Below the pieces are notes generated by a model, which saw nothing but the letters and a program-made list of their open reading frames with translations, was not told the DNA's origin and did no database searches. Shown here in pieces: positions 10,764-22,940 of a stretch of 64,000 bases of DNA. Source of the stretch: Isoetes taiwanensis (taxonomy: Eukaryota; Streptophyta; Lycopodiopsida; Isoetales; Isoetaceae); contig JAJEKV010000005.1 in assembly GCA_021234155.1 (NCBI GenBank), positions 11,218,572-11,282,571 of the forward strand, written 5' to 3'. How positions within the stretch are numbered: the first letter of the stretch is position 1; each line of letters starts with the position of its first letter. The translations under genes were made by a program, and so were the position numbers.

Positions 10764-13045
10764 ATTCAGTGTCTTCAACTGCCACAGGGATTGGGAGATT
10801 TTGCCATCATGCAATATCATGATGACACATTTGCATTCCTTCAAAATAATGGCTCTAGCTTGCCAAATGTTCTCCAGATGTTACAACTTTTTGGGGGAGC
10901 TTCTGGAGTCCTTCTCAACAAAAACAAGAGCACAATTGTGATGCAAACAGATCAGGAGGAGTTACATGGCATCAAAGTTACAGGGCATAAAACGGCTAGC
11001 AAATTACTAGGGCTTCCTTTGGCAATAAACATGAACCTGCCAGGTCTATGGGACTCCATTGTTAATAGGATGAAGAAGAAGATACAGATGTACTCTAAGT
11101 CACTCTCACTTGCAGGACGAGTGGGAATAGTTAACAGTGTGATTGCCAGCACACATATTTTTTTCTCTTCTGTTATTATTGCTGAGTCTGCCAGGAAATT
11201 GGAGTTTGCCATGAGGGATTATATATGGCAAGGGGCGGTCTTTTGGGAGAACTTGACATTGCCAAAAAAGGAAGGGGGACTAGGTTGTAAAGACCTTTTT
11301 ATTAAAGCTCAGGCTTTGGCTGCCAAGATAGTCTGGAGATCACTGACCTCAGATACCCTCTCACCTGCCCTCAAGCTGGTGAGACATTGGTTAGGGACAA
11401 CAACTATAAAGGGATCCCCTTCTATTCCCCATCAACTCCCTGACTCTGCTTTTTACCAGCTCAAAGCTGCCCCTGGTACTTCCAAAATCCTGAAACGTAT
11501 TTTCTCTGCTTGGAATCTGGCCTCTTCATGCTTCCGAGCCAGACACTTGGACTCTGTTAATGATAATCATGGCTTCTTTTGGCATCAGGACTTAGTTAAT
11601 GAGGATGAGGGCTGGCTGGCTCTAAAGCATCCTCTTAAATACAAGGAATGGCACCAAGCAGGGCTGCACATTATAGGCTCCCTAAGGACCAATGGTAGGT
11701 GGAAGAACTGGAGTGAGCTAACCACTTGGCTCTCTGACACAGATACAAACAGGAGGATATATTCTTTAGTTACCAGGAACCCTAAGGGAGAGGACAATTT
11801 TCCTCACAATTGGATCAGTGGTGGCCAGGGATATAAGGCGTCCCAGATTTATAGCTTGCTTTTGCACAAAAATCAGCTTAAAGTTAGCAGGGTTTGGAAT
11901 TGTCAACAAAATACAGCAATACAAATTGTCAGTCAGGGATGTCCGTCAGGGATGGAAGCTTCAATGTGCTAACAAGATTATCTTCTTTAGATGGTTGTTG
12001 TTTAACCAAAGCCTCAAAACCAATAGTTTTAGGGCCCAATTTGACAATCAAATATCAGATATGTGCCCCTTAGGGTGTGGCCAGAGAGAAACTAGCCCTC
12101 ATGTCTTTACCTGCTCTTGGCTCTCCCCATTTTGGCAGTGGATCCGACCTTTGGTGCAACAAACCCCAATTGATAATGCTTCTCTGTTCCATTATCTCAG
12201 TAATACCTTATCCTTTAAGGGAACAATCAGAATCTTAAGCTGTTGGGCCATATGGAAGCATAGGAATGCAGTGGCTATTGAAGGGTCGGCCCCGAATTTA
12301 TCTGAGCTCAAAGCCTCTTTCCAGATCCTTTTAGCTGAGGCTGCCATGGCCCATAGAGCAAAGAATGGATTAAACTATGATCGACAATGGGATTCTCTAG
12401 AAACCTTTAATGGTTTCTTCCAATTCTTTTCCATTCTGTTTAATGATTTGGATGTTTTGCTTGACAGAATTCCCGCTGAATTGACACTATGCGGGAGGAC
12501 ATGTACGTGAGGTGGATCCTTCCACGGCCTGGCTCTCCAACTAGAAGCCATTGAGGCTTTATTCTGGGTCAAGACAGAAGTCATTAGCTGCATCACCTCT
12601 AATCGTCTATTAGCTGATGAAGATATTTGGTGGTTCAATCAAGAGATCAAACCGTATTTCCTGGCAAAGAAGAAGATTCATCAGGATGCTCGAGATTCTT
12701 GGATCATGCACCTGCTGGACTCTACTGGCTTTGGGCCTAATGAGCTTGATGATATGATGTTTGTTCATACTGATGAGGCCTTTGCTATTATCACACTGGA
12801 TGGAGTACTGGATTTGTTATAAGCAGATTATGGTGTAGAAGTTCTGAACTGCAAAACATCTGAACAGCTGGTTTAAAGTGGTTTTTATTTTGTGCTATTC
12901 CTAGTGCCCTCCTATGAAGGGCTTCTGATGGCTACTTAGTTGTCAATATCTTTTTCCTATGGGTGGATGTTTCCTACCCTGGGTTTTTTGTATGATCATG
13001 TAATTTTCTCATACAGTAATACATTTTCTATCGTTTCTTCAAAAA
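10764..13045 (+). mobile_element. 5'-truncated LINE (non-LTR retrotransposon)
   Basis: The copy begins inside the reverse-transcriptase palm: the frame reads DFAIMQYHDDTFAFLQ, where QYHDD stands for the canonical YADD. It continues with the RT thumb/connection typical of plant LINEs (KLLGLPL, LAGRVGIVNSV, LPKKEGGLGCKDL), changes frame near 11900, and then shows a zf-RVT domain (KIIFFRWLLFNQSL, CPLGCGQRETSPHVFTCSW, about 11950-12130). After a stop at 12508 an RNase H-like C-terminal stretch (LQLEAIEALFWVKTEV) is open in another frame to 12822. A 3' UTR ends in an A-rich tail at about 13038-13046. The 5' truncation and A tail fit target-primed reverse transcription. The frameshift, stop and altered YADD mean it is inactive. 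Confidence 0.9.
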
Positions 13046-13155
13046 AAACCCGCCCAAACTAGCTTCAGACAAAAGCCATACTAGCATGAGTATCTACCTC
13101 GGTCAATCCCTTGGTAGACTTATCCAGCCATACATGGACTAGGCTAATCCAAGAT
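13046..13155. repeat. 107-bp direct repeat, copy 1
   Basis: The block from CCCGCCCAAACTAGC to CTAATCCAAGATGG abuts the LINE tail and recurs almost unchanged at 13845-13953. Both copies are preceded by a run of A. Confidence 0.8.
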
Positions 13156-13844
13156 GGGACAGACCACTGCTTGTCATACTGTAATCATAGGGTGGACATG
13201 ACCCTACTATTACAGCAGGGGTCATGTCTTACCCTATAATTACAATTAACTTAAGTATGAATAATTGAAAAATGCACAAAAATACCTCTGTATATGCGCT
13301 TCGATTTCTTGTAACACTTCATATGCTCATTTAAGCTTTGAAGAATATTTGTTTGTAATCAGTTCCTGCTATTTAGAGCATGCTCTGTATCAGGATCCAT
13401 AAATGGCAATTGAGAGTATTAGGCCAAATGGCCTTAAAGGGAAGTTATCCCTTGTATGTCTGAGCACTATGCTCTTGAGATTTTTAGCCACATGGCTTTA
13501 AAGGGAAATTATCCCACATATATGAGCACTATGCTCTTGTTCATCATAATTCAGAAGATGTTCAAGGAAGGAGGCCAAGAGTACATCATTACCAACGCCG
13601 TTTTGGAACATTTGATTTACTCGAAATGAGGCCGAATGGCACTTCATTACGAAATATCATCTGAAGTATTTGATTTACCTGTACAAATGTCCACAACATG
13701 CAAACATGTATGAGATATAAAATACTCAACATCTCAACTGTGTAGATCATAATATAGAGAAAGAATAAGAGTCTGCTTGTTGTACCATTGACCAATGGAT
13801 AAGAGCAACATTGGTAAAACCAATGAATGGAAGTATCTAAAAAA

Positions 13845-13953
13845 AACCCGCCCAAACTAGCTTCAGACAAAAGCCATACTAGCATGAATCTACCTCGGTC
13901 AATCCCTTGGTAGACTTATCCAGCCATACATGGACTAGGCTAATCCAAGATGG
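13845..13953. repeat. 107-bp direct repeat, copy 2
   Basis: Second copy, with one small indel (agtatctacc versus aatctacc). The 690 bases between the copies contain a shorter internal repetition (ggccaaatggccttaaaggga / agccacatggctttaaaggga near 13422 and 13485). No coding content is visible. Confidence 0.8.
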
Positions 13954-16042
13954 TACTCCACATCCATGGTCCACGATACTTATCAAGGCATACAAAACTA
14001 GCCTAATCTTATAAGCCTTGAACAGCAAATATGACTCTTTTATAAATTAAAAGACCAAAATAATATACTTGATAAAGACATTTTAGTATGTCTTTACAGA
14101 ACTGTGCATGTTCATACATGTCAAATACATGTTTTAAATTACTTGTTCTCAAGTACATTAGTAATCCACAAACTATGCAGCCTTATCATTCAAACATTAA
14201 CCCACAAACTATGCAGGCTTATCGTACAGACACATGTCCAAACTTTACTTCAACTGAATGCTTTGTATATATGGATAATCCAAAAAGGAAGGATCTCACC
14301 AATATGTAGATCTTCCTCAAAGTATAAGAATGATTGTCTATAATCATATCTTCAAGTCACCAATTCTGAAATAATACTTCTAAGAGATGAAGTCTTGGTT
14401 ACCTGCAGCCAAACCAATTACAAGTTAGCCTGATAAGGGTAAATGTAAAGCAGCTAGCAGGTAAGCAATAAGACTTCATGGCTTTTCGCCCTTCACCTAG
14501 TTGTATTGTATCCATCTATTTTCAATAAAAAATGCTAAACAAAATGTGAATCTTTATGTTAGCATCATCAATCCTCCAAATACTAGTGGATCATGATTTT
14601 TACATGAGCATCATTAAACAAGCCATAGACTTTGAGCATGCGTTAGTACTCAAATTACAATGCAAATACTCAAAACCTGTTTAGAAAAGCTAACTACATA
14701 CATTTCTTAAAGCTTATAAGTTCATATGCATATGAACTCATCAATCTTTACAAAAAACCAAATCTAGGTATGCCAAAAATACAAAGAAAGTACTTGCTGC
14801 CATAAAATTACAGCTCTTAGAAAAAATGGCATAACTCTCTGTAGGAAGCTCTGTTTTTCTATTAATTATATGTTTCGGAAACGGCAACATATGCTCTACC
14901 ATTTCAAGTAAAAAAAGTCTGATTTTAAAAAAAAATGCTGCATCAAGAATTGATTTCCGGAATCAGACCTAAATGCCCTTACCGCTTTCAAATGAAAGTT
15001 TGTGATCCAAAAGTTTATTCTTAAGATCTGTAGCCACATAACAAGATGATTTAGGGAACAAAAGGCCACACCTGAAAAGTGTTCTTGATGTGGGCTTTGT
15101 CCAAAAAAAAGGCTGGTTTATATCGATCCATAGCGCCTCATCATGCTAAGGCTGCAGCTTTTGCTATGCATCGGCAAGGTTTGTGCCATCCTGATCATAG
15201 TGCTAATGAAATGAAGCGGCAAGAAGGCGCTCTCCTTGTTTGCCGTTGAAGAGAAGAAAGGATGCCACAATGGTGATAACTACCTCCATTATCAGCCATA
15301 AAATAGACATGTCTTTTTTATAATATAAATATAAAATTTCAAACCTACATGGTCCATTTTTGCAAATGACATTTGAGTCCCATAAAATATTCTAATTTGT
15401 ACAATTGAACGTGCTTTCTCCTGTGAAAATGAATGCATACAACCATTTTCTAAAAGTGAGACACTTGGCATCCCATAATTAAAAAGTAAGTGCTTTTCTA
15501 TAAATTTGAGATACCTTGTTCTAAGGTTTCATAAGATCAAACTGATGCGATCTATTAAGCAATAGGGTCAACATACAATGTTTTCAAATAGTAGTATCTA
15601 TGTATTCCAATATTATTCCCAAACATAAGAGAAATAAGAAAAGAATAACATTTTGGAGCCAAACGTGCACAACAAGTTTTGAAAATGTGCACAACATGTT
15701 TTGAAAATATGGCACATGCTCCACCACGTACCTGCTTGACCATGCATAGCATGCATGTAGCCATCTTGGAATATCATTTAATCACAATAAAAAAAAAAAG
15801 GACTTATTATGATAAGCTATATTATGATAAGCTGTCGGATGGGCATATTTGCCCTTTATTCCAAGATCTGGACCGTACATAGCGATCCTCGTTTGTGGGA
15901 TATGCATGTACAAGTTTTTTGTATACTGTATATTAAGGTTTGCAAAATACTATAAGGTTTGAGAGAATGTACTTAATGGTGTTAATTTTGTACATGTATT
16001 GTAAATATATTTTTGGAGCTCTCGCTGCCCTACGTAAACCCC
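13954..16042. other. non-coding, nothing recognised
   Basis: About 2.1 kb of AT-rich DNA. A short repetition (cacaaactatgcag) occurs at 14166 and 14204. Duplicated gataagct and tgtgcacaacatgttttgaaaat words occur near 15670-15840. No gene, RNA or element with recognisable ends is seen. Confidence 0.4.
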
Positions 16043-18794
16043 CGTGTGAATATGCACCCAAACCAAAGGGGATTTAAGGGGGATTTTAATTTAAATGTGT
16101 TAAATGCAATGGTTTGTGTTAATAATGTTAATGGTAGTTGTGTGTTGATAGTTATATTAAAAAAAAATTTGGGCCCTTCGGGCCCTAACTAAAGCAAACA
16201 TAGGTAAACTTTATGGGCCTAAATATTAATTACTAAAAACCACACTAACATCAAGACAAACAAATTATTTCCATTGCAAACAACAATTATATTCATTACA
16301 TTCATTATCTATAATCTGAATATTGCAATACAACAATCATGTAAACTATTGTAAACTGCACATTGTCATGCATATGCTAGTGCATATGGTAACATGTGTT
16401 GGTGTCAATGCAAGCCTGTTTTGCCATGGCAAGCATTCATAAGCATATGGCATATGTAAAACAAATTTAATTCCGCAAAGAGGGAGCATCAATATAAAAG
16501 AAATGGCAATCATAACCGGCATTGGCATCCAATATCTAGCATTAAACAAGATATGATTTAAAATCATCCCGAGTACGCCATTGATGGAAATAAATTGCTT
16601 ACATCAGTTTTATCTTCAAACGGTGGCTCATCAATTGCATCATATAATTCATCTGGCAGCTTTATGGTGCAAATGATATCTTATAAATGTTACCAAATTG
16701 ACAGTTTCAAGTTCTGGCACTGTTCAACCATCATAGATCCCTTTTGTGAGGTGGGACATTGATGGGAGAATAAGGATATACGGTGTGGACGCCAATCATC
16801 TGCAAGTGCATAATGCAAGAATTGTAGGGATGGTTCATGCCCAGCACTAGCACCAGAACCATATGCCCTCTCCACGGCTGCAAGAACTGCAAAAACTCCA
16901 ATACTTGATTGCTCCATGAAACATTTCTCTTTAATGTTAAGAATACATGGGGCGGTTTACGAAAACGAGAAAGATGCATCTATTTAGAACAACAATACCA
17001 CTATCAAAAGATTTAAGTATGATAGTACCACAATTGAATGAGTTATCAGATTGAATGAGCATCCACAATAAACTTCATTTCTTCTATAGCTAATAAACTC
17101 AAGTGCAGGTAGATCATTTTGACGATTGCATACCATTTACCTCATCAGTCAGTCTGGCATAAGCAATTCTTTGTATATGGGCGTTAGAAGGACCTAGTCT
17201 GTAGGTTTTCACCCGATCACGCGTGATCAAGCTTTTGGTCGATCGTCACCGCGGCTCTGAAACAAATGCGATTGCACCCCTCGAAACGAATGCAGAATGG
17301 TCCCCTCAGACAGTTCCTCAGCTTCACCCTGAAAAACCCATAATTTATCTGTACAAATCTGAGCATAAATGACAGAGAAGGATCTGTCAGCCTAAGTCTG
17401 CTTAGAAGATGAGATAACAAAATTTTCGAGCAGATTTCTTTCCAGAAATGAAGAAATATGTCTGAGCCTTCAAATACAAGAGTGAGATACGTTTAAAAAC
17501 ACATTTATGCCATGGCCGCCGATGTTGTCCCCGCCTTTGCTATATTTTTCCAGATCCCACCTTAGAATGGAAGGGTATCCAGGTTCTTTGAAGCTAGGAA
17601 TCCGGCAATCCCCAAGCACGAAGTTGCTCCTTTCCTACACAAACCCTAAAGCCCTAAAGTTTTTGTAGCCCTAAAGTTTTTTTGTAGCTTTAGATTTTTT
17701 TTTGAAGGGTGAAAATCAAAAGAGAACCCCCACCTACCGCAATTTATTTTCCCTAGTAAAAATCAACGGTTAAAAATTGGTGCACTCTAGAAATACTATT
17801 TAGTATGCGCATCTTTGTGTTGGCATATATTGCATTCTTCCTTTGCATCTTAGAGAGTTTGAGTGCCACTTTCCAATAAGGGCGATCTTGGCTGCCTATG
17901 CACCACAAACTTACCCCCTATCTAATGTCGATGCCAATCTCTACACCCATCTCATCTATGCCTTTGCAAATCTGAATGGCACCACCTTCACGAATCAGCC
18001 CTTCCACTCTACAGGCCTGGCAGCGGTAGGTCAAGACCTTCTCTAAGACTCTCAAAGCCAAGAAGACATGGATCTACACTCTCATTTCAATTGGAGGTGG
18101 AGATTGGAGACTCTAATGCCTTCTCTCGCCATGGTTAGATCTTGAGAATCAAGGCAAATATTCATCAACAGCACCATATCTCTTGCCAAAAAGCACTGTT
18201 TTGATGGTCTAGATCTGGACTGGGAATTTCCACAGAATTCAACAGATATGCAGAATTTAGAGACGTTGTTTTCAGAATGGAGAAAAATGTAAGTCTGGAA
18301 TCAAAAGCTTCAGGATTGCATGCTCTGTTACTAAGAAATTTGTATATTATTCTCTGTGATTGCAATATGTTGGGGGAGGAACATACCCGATAAGTTCAGT
18401 TAAAGCAAACTTAAATTTTGTTAACATTATGGCATTTGATTATCATGGCAGCTGGGAACCCAACAAGATAGGTTTTTTGAAGAGTAAATGTTTGCAAGAA
18501 TACTTCTTCTGGACGGCTAGTTATGATGATCATTGTGCTAACACTAGTGCAGGGATGAGCATATGCTGAAATTATTGCTGAAATTATTGCAATGCATATG
18601 CAATGCATATGCTGAAATTATTGCAATGCATATTGCTGAAATTATTTCAAATTCTGAATTCTGATTTTGCCCTCACATTTCTTTAGGTGAATCACATGGT
18701 GGATGGGAAGAAACAGTTGCAACTTCTTCCAAGGCTGAGAAAAGAGTAAAGTCCAAAAATTGGACCTTACATGAAATACTGATCTTGGTGGAAG
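16043..18794. repeat. 2.75-kb head-to-tail duplication, copy 1
   Basis: This block starts at CGTGTGAATATGCACCC and ends at CTTGGTGGAAG. The next block, from 18796, repeats it (offset 2753). Long stretches are identical. The differences concentrate at CAG or CTG triplets of copy 2, which in copy 1 often read as CG or scrambled: ACAGAAACAG becomes ACGAAAACGAG, TGCAGATT becomes TGCGATT, CCTCTGAAAC becomes CCTCGAAAC. That pattern fits basecalling error at methylated CHG sites better than ordinary mutation, so copy 1 may be an unpolished assembly duplicate. Confidence 0.9.
17803..18568 (+). pseudogene. GH18 chitinase fragment, copy 1 (broken)
   Basis: Same gene fragment as at 20555-21315, but with several frame breaks: after the signal peptide, near 17990-18010, near 18108, and near 18135. 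The catalytic [11 protein letters not shown] box (around 18206) is still readable. The frame breaks coincide with the CAG/CTG discrepancies between the two copies, so they may be sequence errors rather than true mutations. Confidence 0.75.
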
Positions 18795-20554
18795 TCGTGT
18801 GAATATGCACCCAAACCAAAGGGGATTTAAGGGGGATTTTAATTTAAATGTGTTAAATGCAATGGTTTGTGTTAATAATGTTAATGGTAGTTGTGTGTTG
18901 ATAGTTATATTAAAAAAAAATTTGGGCCCTTCGGGCCCTAACTAAAGCAAACATAGGTAAACTTTATGGGCCTAAATATTAATTACTAAAAACCACACTA
19001 ACATCAAGACAAACAAATTATTTCCATTGCAAACAACAATTATATTCATTACATTCATTATCTATAATCTGAATATTGCAATACAACAATCATGTAAACT
19101 ATTGTAAACTGCACATTGTCATGCATATGCTAGTGCATATGGTAACATGTGTTGGTGTCAATGCAAGCCTGTTTTGCCATGGCAAGCATTCATAAGCATA
19201 TGGCATATGTAAAACAAATTTAATTCCGCAAAGAGGGAGCATCAATATAAAAGAAATGGCAATCATAACCGGCATTGGCATCCAATATCTAGCATTAAAC
19301 AAGATATGATTTAAAATCATCCCCGAGCTGCCATTGATGGAAATAAATTGCTTACATCAGTTTTATCTTCAAACGGTGGCTCATCAATTGCATCATATAA
19401 TTCATCTGGCAGCTTTATGGTGCAAATGATATCTTATAAATGTTACCAAATTGACAGTTTCAAGTTCTGGCACTGTTCAACCATCATAGATCCCTTTTGT
19501 GAGGTGGGACATTGATGGGAGAATAAGGATATACGGTGTGGACGCCAATCATCTGCAAGTGCATAATGCAAGAATTGTAGGGATGGTTCATGCCCAGCAC
19601 TAGCACCAGAACCATATGCCCTCTCCACGGCTGCAAGAACTGCAAAAACTCCAATACTTGATTGCTCCATGAAACATTTCTCTTTAATGTTAAGAATACA
19701 TGGGGCGGTTTACAGAAACAGAAAGATGCATCTATTTAGAACAACAATACCACTATCAAAAGATTTAAGTATGATAGTACCACAATTGAATGAGTTATCA
19801 GATTGAATGAGCATCCACAATAAACTTCATTTCTTCTATAGCTAATAAACTCAAGTGCAGGTAGATCATTTTGACGATTGCATACCATTTACCTCATCAG
19901 TCAGTCTGGCATAAGCAATTCTTTGTATATGGGCGTTAGAAGGACCTAGTCTGTAGGTTTTCACCCAGTACCGTGATCAAGCTTTTGGTCCAGATCTGTC
20001 ACACGGCTCTGAAACAAATGCAGATTGCACCCCTCTGAAACGAATGCAGAATGGTCCCCTCAGACAGTTCCTCAGCTTCACCCTGAAAAACCCATAATTT
20101 ATCTGTACAAATCTGAGCATAAATGACAGAGAAGGATCTGTCAGCCTAAGTCTGCTTAGAAGATGAGATAACAAAATTTTCGAGCAGATTTCTTTCCAGA
20201 AATGAAGAAATATGTCTGAGCCTTCAAATACAAGAGTGAGATCTGTTTAAAAACCTGTTGCGGCCATGGCCACTTCGATGTTGTCCCTGCCTTTGCTATC
20301 TTTTTCCAGATCCCACCTTAGAATGGAAGGGTATCCAGGTTTGCTGAAGCTAGGAATCCAGCAATCCCCAAGCACGAGTTGCTCCTTTCCTACACAAACC
20401 CTAAAGCCCTAAAGTTTTTGTAGCCCTAAAGTTTTTGTAGCTTTAGATTTTTTTGAAGGGTGAAAATCAAAAGAGAACCCACAGCCTCGCAATTTATTTT
20501 CCCTAGTAAAAATCAACGGTTAAAAATTGGTGCACTCTAGAAATACTATTTAGT

Positions 20555-21315
20555 ATGCGCATCTTTGTGTTGGCATATATTGCATTCTTCCTTTGCATCT
20601 TAGAGAGTTCAGAGTGCCACTTTCCAATAAGGGCAGTCTACTGGCCTGCCTATGCACCACAAACTTACCCCCTATCTAATGTCGATGCCAATCTCTACAC
20701 CCATCTCATCTATGCCTTTGCAAATCTGAATGGCACCACCTTCACAATCAGCCCTTCCACTACAGACCGCGGCGCGGTCAGCACCTTCTCTAAGACTCTC
20801 AAAGCCAAGAAGACATGGATCTACACTCTCATTTCAATTGGAGGTGGAGATTCAGACTCTAATGCCTTCTCTGCCATGGTTAGATCTTCAGAATCAAGGC
20901 AAATATTCATCAACAGCACCATATCTCTTGCCAAAAAGCACTGTTTTGATGGTCTAGATCTGGACTGGGAATTTCCACAGAATTCAACAGATATGCAGAA
21001 TTTAGAGACGTTGTTTTCAGAATGGAGAAAAATGTAAGTCTGGAATCAAAAGCTTCAGGATTGCATGCTCTGTTACTAACAGCAGCTGTATATTATTCTG
21101 CAACAGTGCAATATGTTGGGGGAGGAACATACCCGATAAGTTCAGTTAAAGCAAACTTAAATTTTGTTAACATTATGGCATTTGATTATCATGGCAGCTG
21201 GGAACCCAACAAGATAGGTTTTTTGAAGAGTAAATGTTTGCAAGAATACTTCTTCTGGACGGCTAGTTATGATGATCATTGTGCTAACACTAGTGCAGGG
21301 ATGAGCATATGCTGA
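20555..21315 (+). pseudogene. GH18 (class V-type) chitinase, truncated and frameshifted
   Basis: The ORF opens with a hydrophobic signal peptide (MRIFVLAYIAFFLCI) and continues with GH18 landmarks: VYWPAY, THLIYAFANLN, the SIGGG strand, and the catalytic DxxDxDxE motif as [10 protein letters not shown] (about residue 135). The frame breaks in an A run near 21030 (gagaaaaatg) and resumes one frame over with LLLTAAVYYS and VNIMAFDYHGSWEP, both typical of the family. After that the homology stops at GFLKSK and the frame ends at 21313. About 250 residues of a domain that usually has about 340-350 are present, so the C-terminal part of the barrel is missing. The product would be a secreted chitin- or glycan-hydrolase, but this copy cannot make a whole enzyme. 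The next exon downstream belongs to a Harbinger element, so truncation by element insertion or capture by the element are both possible. Confidence 0.82.
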
Positions 21316-21405
21316 AATTATTGCTGAAATTATTGCAATGCATATGCAATGCATATGCTGAAATTATTGCAATGCATATTGCTGAAATTATTTCAAATTC
21401 TGAAT
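21305..21405. repeat. ATTATTGC/ATGCATATGC short repeats
   Basis: The words tgctgaaattatt and gcaatgcatat alternate several times just after the chitinase stop; the same array is in copy 1 (18565-18655). Confidence 0.75.
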
Positions 21406-21431
21406 TCTGATTTTGCCCTCACATTTCTTTA

Positions 21432-22151
21432 GGTGAATCACATGGTGGATGGGAAGAAACAGTTGCAACTTCTTCCAAGGCTGAGAAAAGAGTAAAGTCC
21501 AAAAATTGGACCTTACATGAAATACTGATCTTGGTGGAAGCCAAAAGAGTTGAGTGGTCCGTCGTGGACTCTGGCAATGCAACTTCACGGGATGTTATAG
21601 AAACTGCCGCTTCAAAGTGGAAAAAAATTTCAGAATCCTTGAAATCTTCAGGTGTGATAAGGAACGCAGATATGTGCAAGACCAAATGGGAAAATGTTTT
21701 GTCCGATTACAAAATGATCAAAGATTTTGAGAAGAAAACAGGAAACCCTCCATACTTTGCCTTATCAAAGAAAGAGAGGAAGGAGTTCAAGATGCCTCTT
21801 CAATTTGAGCAAAGTGTATACGAGGGTCTTGAAACCTTCCAAGGCAGGAGGCCAGCCATTGTACCACCATCCACTATAGATAGTAGTAGGGATGTGGAAG
21901 ATTCTGAGACTGATGTCACTCCTGGAGATAGGGAGGCTGGTTCAAGTGGCAAAAAAAAGAAGACTAGTGCGATGGAAGGCTTTACTAAGATCATTGGTGA
22001 TGTGGAAGGGAAGAAGATTGCTATCCAAGAGAAGTTCGTTGACATTGAGGCAACTAAAATAGAGGCCAAGCGAGAGCATCGTGAGAGGTTCGTGACCGCA
22101 TTTGAGAGCATGGCACGCTCTTGGGAAAGGCTTGCTGATAGGCATGTCTAA
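21432..22151 (+). CDS. Harbinger ORF1: SANT/Myb-like DNA-binding protein (exon)
   Basis: An exon preceded by a splice-acceptor-like ttctttag encodes NWTLHEILILVEAKR, then ASKWKKISESL and MCKTKWENVLSDYKMIKDFE, the three-helix tryptophan pattern of the trihelix/SANT domain found in plant trihelix factors and in ORF1 of PIF/Harbinger transposons. The C-terminal half has a basic KKKK stretch and a charged helix (KIAIQEKFVDIEATKIEAKREHRERF) ending at WERLADRHV. In Harbinger elements ORF1 binds DNA and the transposase and carries it into the nucleus. The Harbinger transposase 3.4 kb downstream on the same strand supports that role over a host trihelix gene. An ATG inside the exon is at 21531; the coding frame is open upstream to about 21432, so an earlier exon is expected. 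Copy 1 of the duplication contains only the first codons of this exon. Confidence 0.75.
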   Translation, partial: GESHGGWEETVATSSKAEKRVKSKNWTLHEILILVEAKRVEWSVVDSGNATSRDVIETAASKWKKISESLKSSGVIRNADMCKTKWENVLSDYKMIKDFEKKTGNPPYFALSKKERKEFKMPLQFEQSVYEGLETFQGRRPAIVPPSTIDSSRDVEDSETDVTPGDREAGSSGKKKKTSAMEGFTKIIGDVEGKKIAIQEKFVDIEATKIEAKREHRERFVTAFESMARSWERLADRHV

Positions 22152-22940
22152 AAACACTACTGTTGAAACTCATTGGTTGTTTGTTGTTTGTTAAACTCAT
22201 TGGCATCTCATTGGATGAGTAGGCCAAACTGAATTTTAGAGTAAACTCTCCATGTTTTAAGCTTTGGAAGCATTTGAAACACTTTATCAGATTAAAAAGT
22301 GAATTAGTCCTGTGTAGATCATGTTTAAAATCTGTAAATACAAAGTATTCAGTTACGTCTTTCAGCTCTCTGTTTGAAGTACTTACTTCTATTTGGGTGT
22401 ATAACTATCAGACGCTGTGATTGTACTCCCTACTTGGATGTATAACTATCAGAAGTTGTGTGCACACTTTAGCTAAATTGATATCTGTGCACAACTACTT
22501 GATATTGTGCTAAAACCAGGTCCTTCCAATCTCAGGCCATTGCAAATTACAATAAATCCTACCAAACAGTAGAGAACATACGGTCGGGACTTTGTCAAGA
22601 AGTGCACAGAAACAGCAAGAAATAAAGATGTTTAGAATTAGGAGAATGAAGGAAGGAAGGAAGGAATGTGGAACTACTGTTTGTAAGTTACAACAAGATC
22701 TAATATGTTATAATAGCACTAGTTATTATGCCACTGAGTATGCTCGTGTGGATGTGCACAACATACATACGTATGCTTTTTTTGCTTCTGAAACAAGTGA
22801 CGGATGTTGACTCTGCTGCTGCAAGACCCTGAGGATAGGTGAAGAATACATCTGATGGCATCCTTCTTTCTGCCCAAGCTTCCTTGATGTTTTTTACACA
22901 CAATTTGGCATTATTGTCTCAGCTCCAATCAACTCGTGCA
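22152..22940. other. non-coding between Harbinger ORF1 and solo LTR
   Basis: No gene. Contains a duplicated phrase (gtataactatcaga) near 22399 and 22439 and a short (ggaa)n run near 22652-22665. The last five bases (GTGCA, 22936-22940) are the left target-site duplication of the solo LTR. Confidence 0.6.

Larger units (their letters stand above)
18796..21540. repeat. 2.75-kb head-to-tail duplication, copy 2
   Basis: The better copy of the duplicated block. Unlike copy 1 it runs on into the complete SANT-like exon of the Harbinger element. It contains the palindromic TTTGGGCCC-TT-CGGGCCC-like word near 18922, small ORFs on the minus strand without recognisable family, the GH18 fragment and the start of the SANT-like exon. 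The junction with copy 1 (GGAAG-T-CGTGTG) shows no appreciable homology. Confidence 0.9.

Noticed and set aside
22650-22668. GGAA microsatellite
   Set aside because: Only about four units; not informative.
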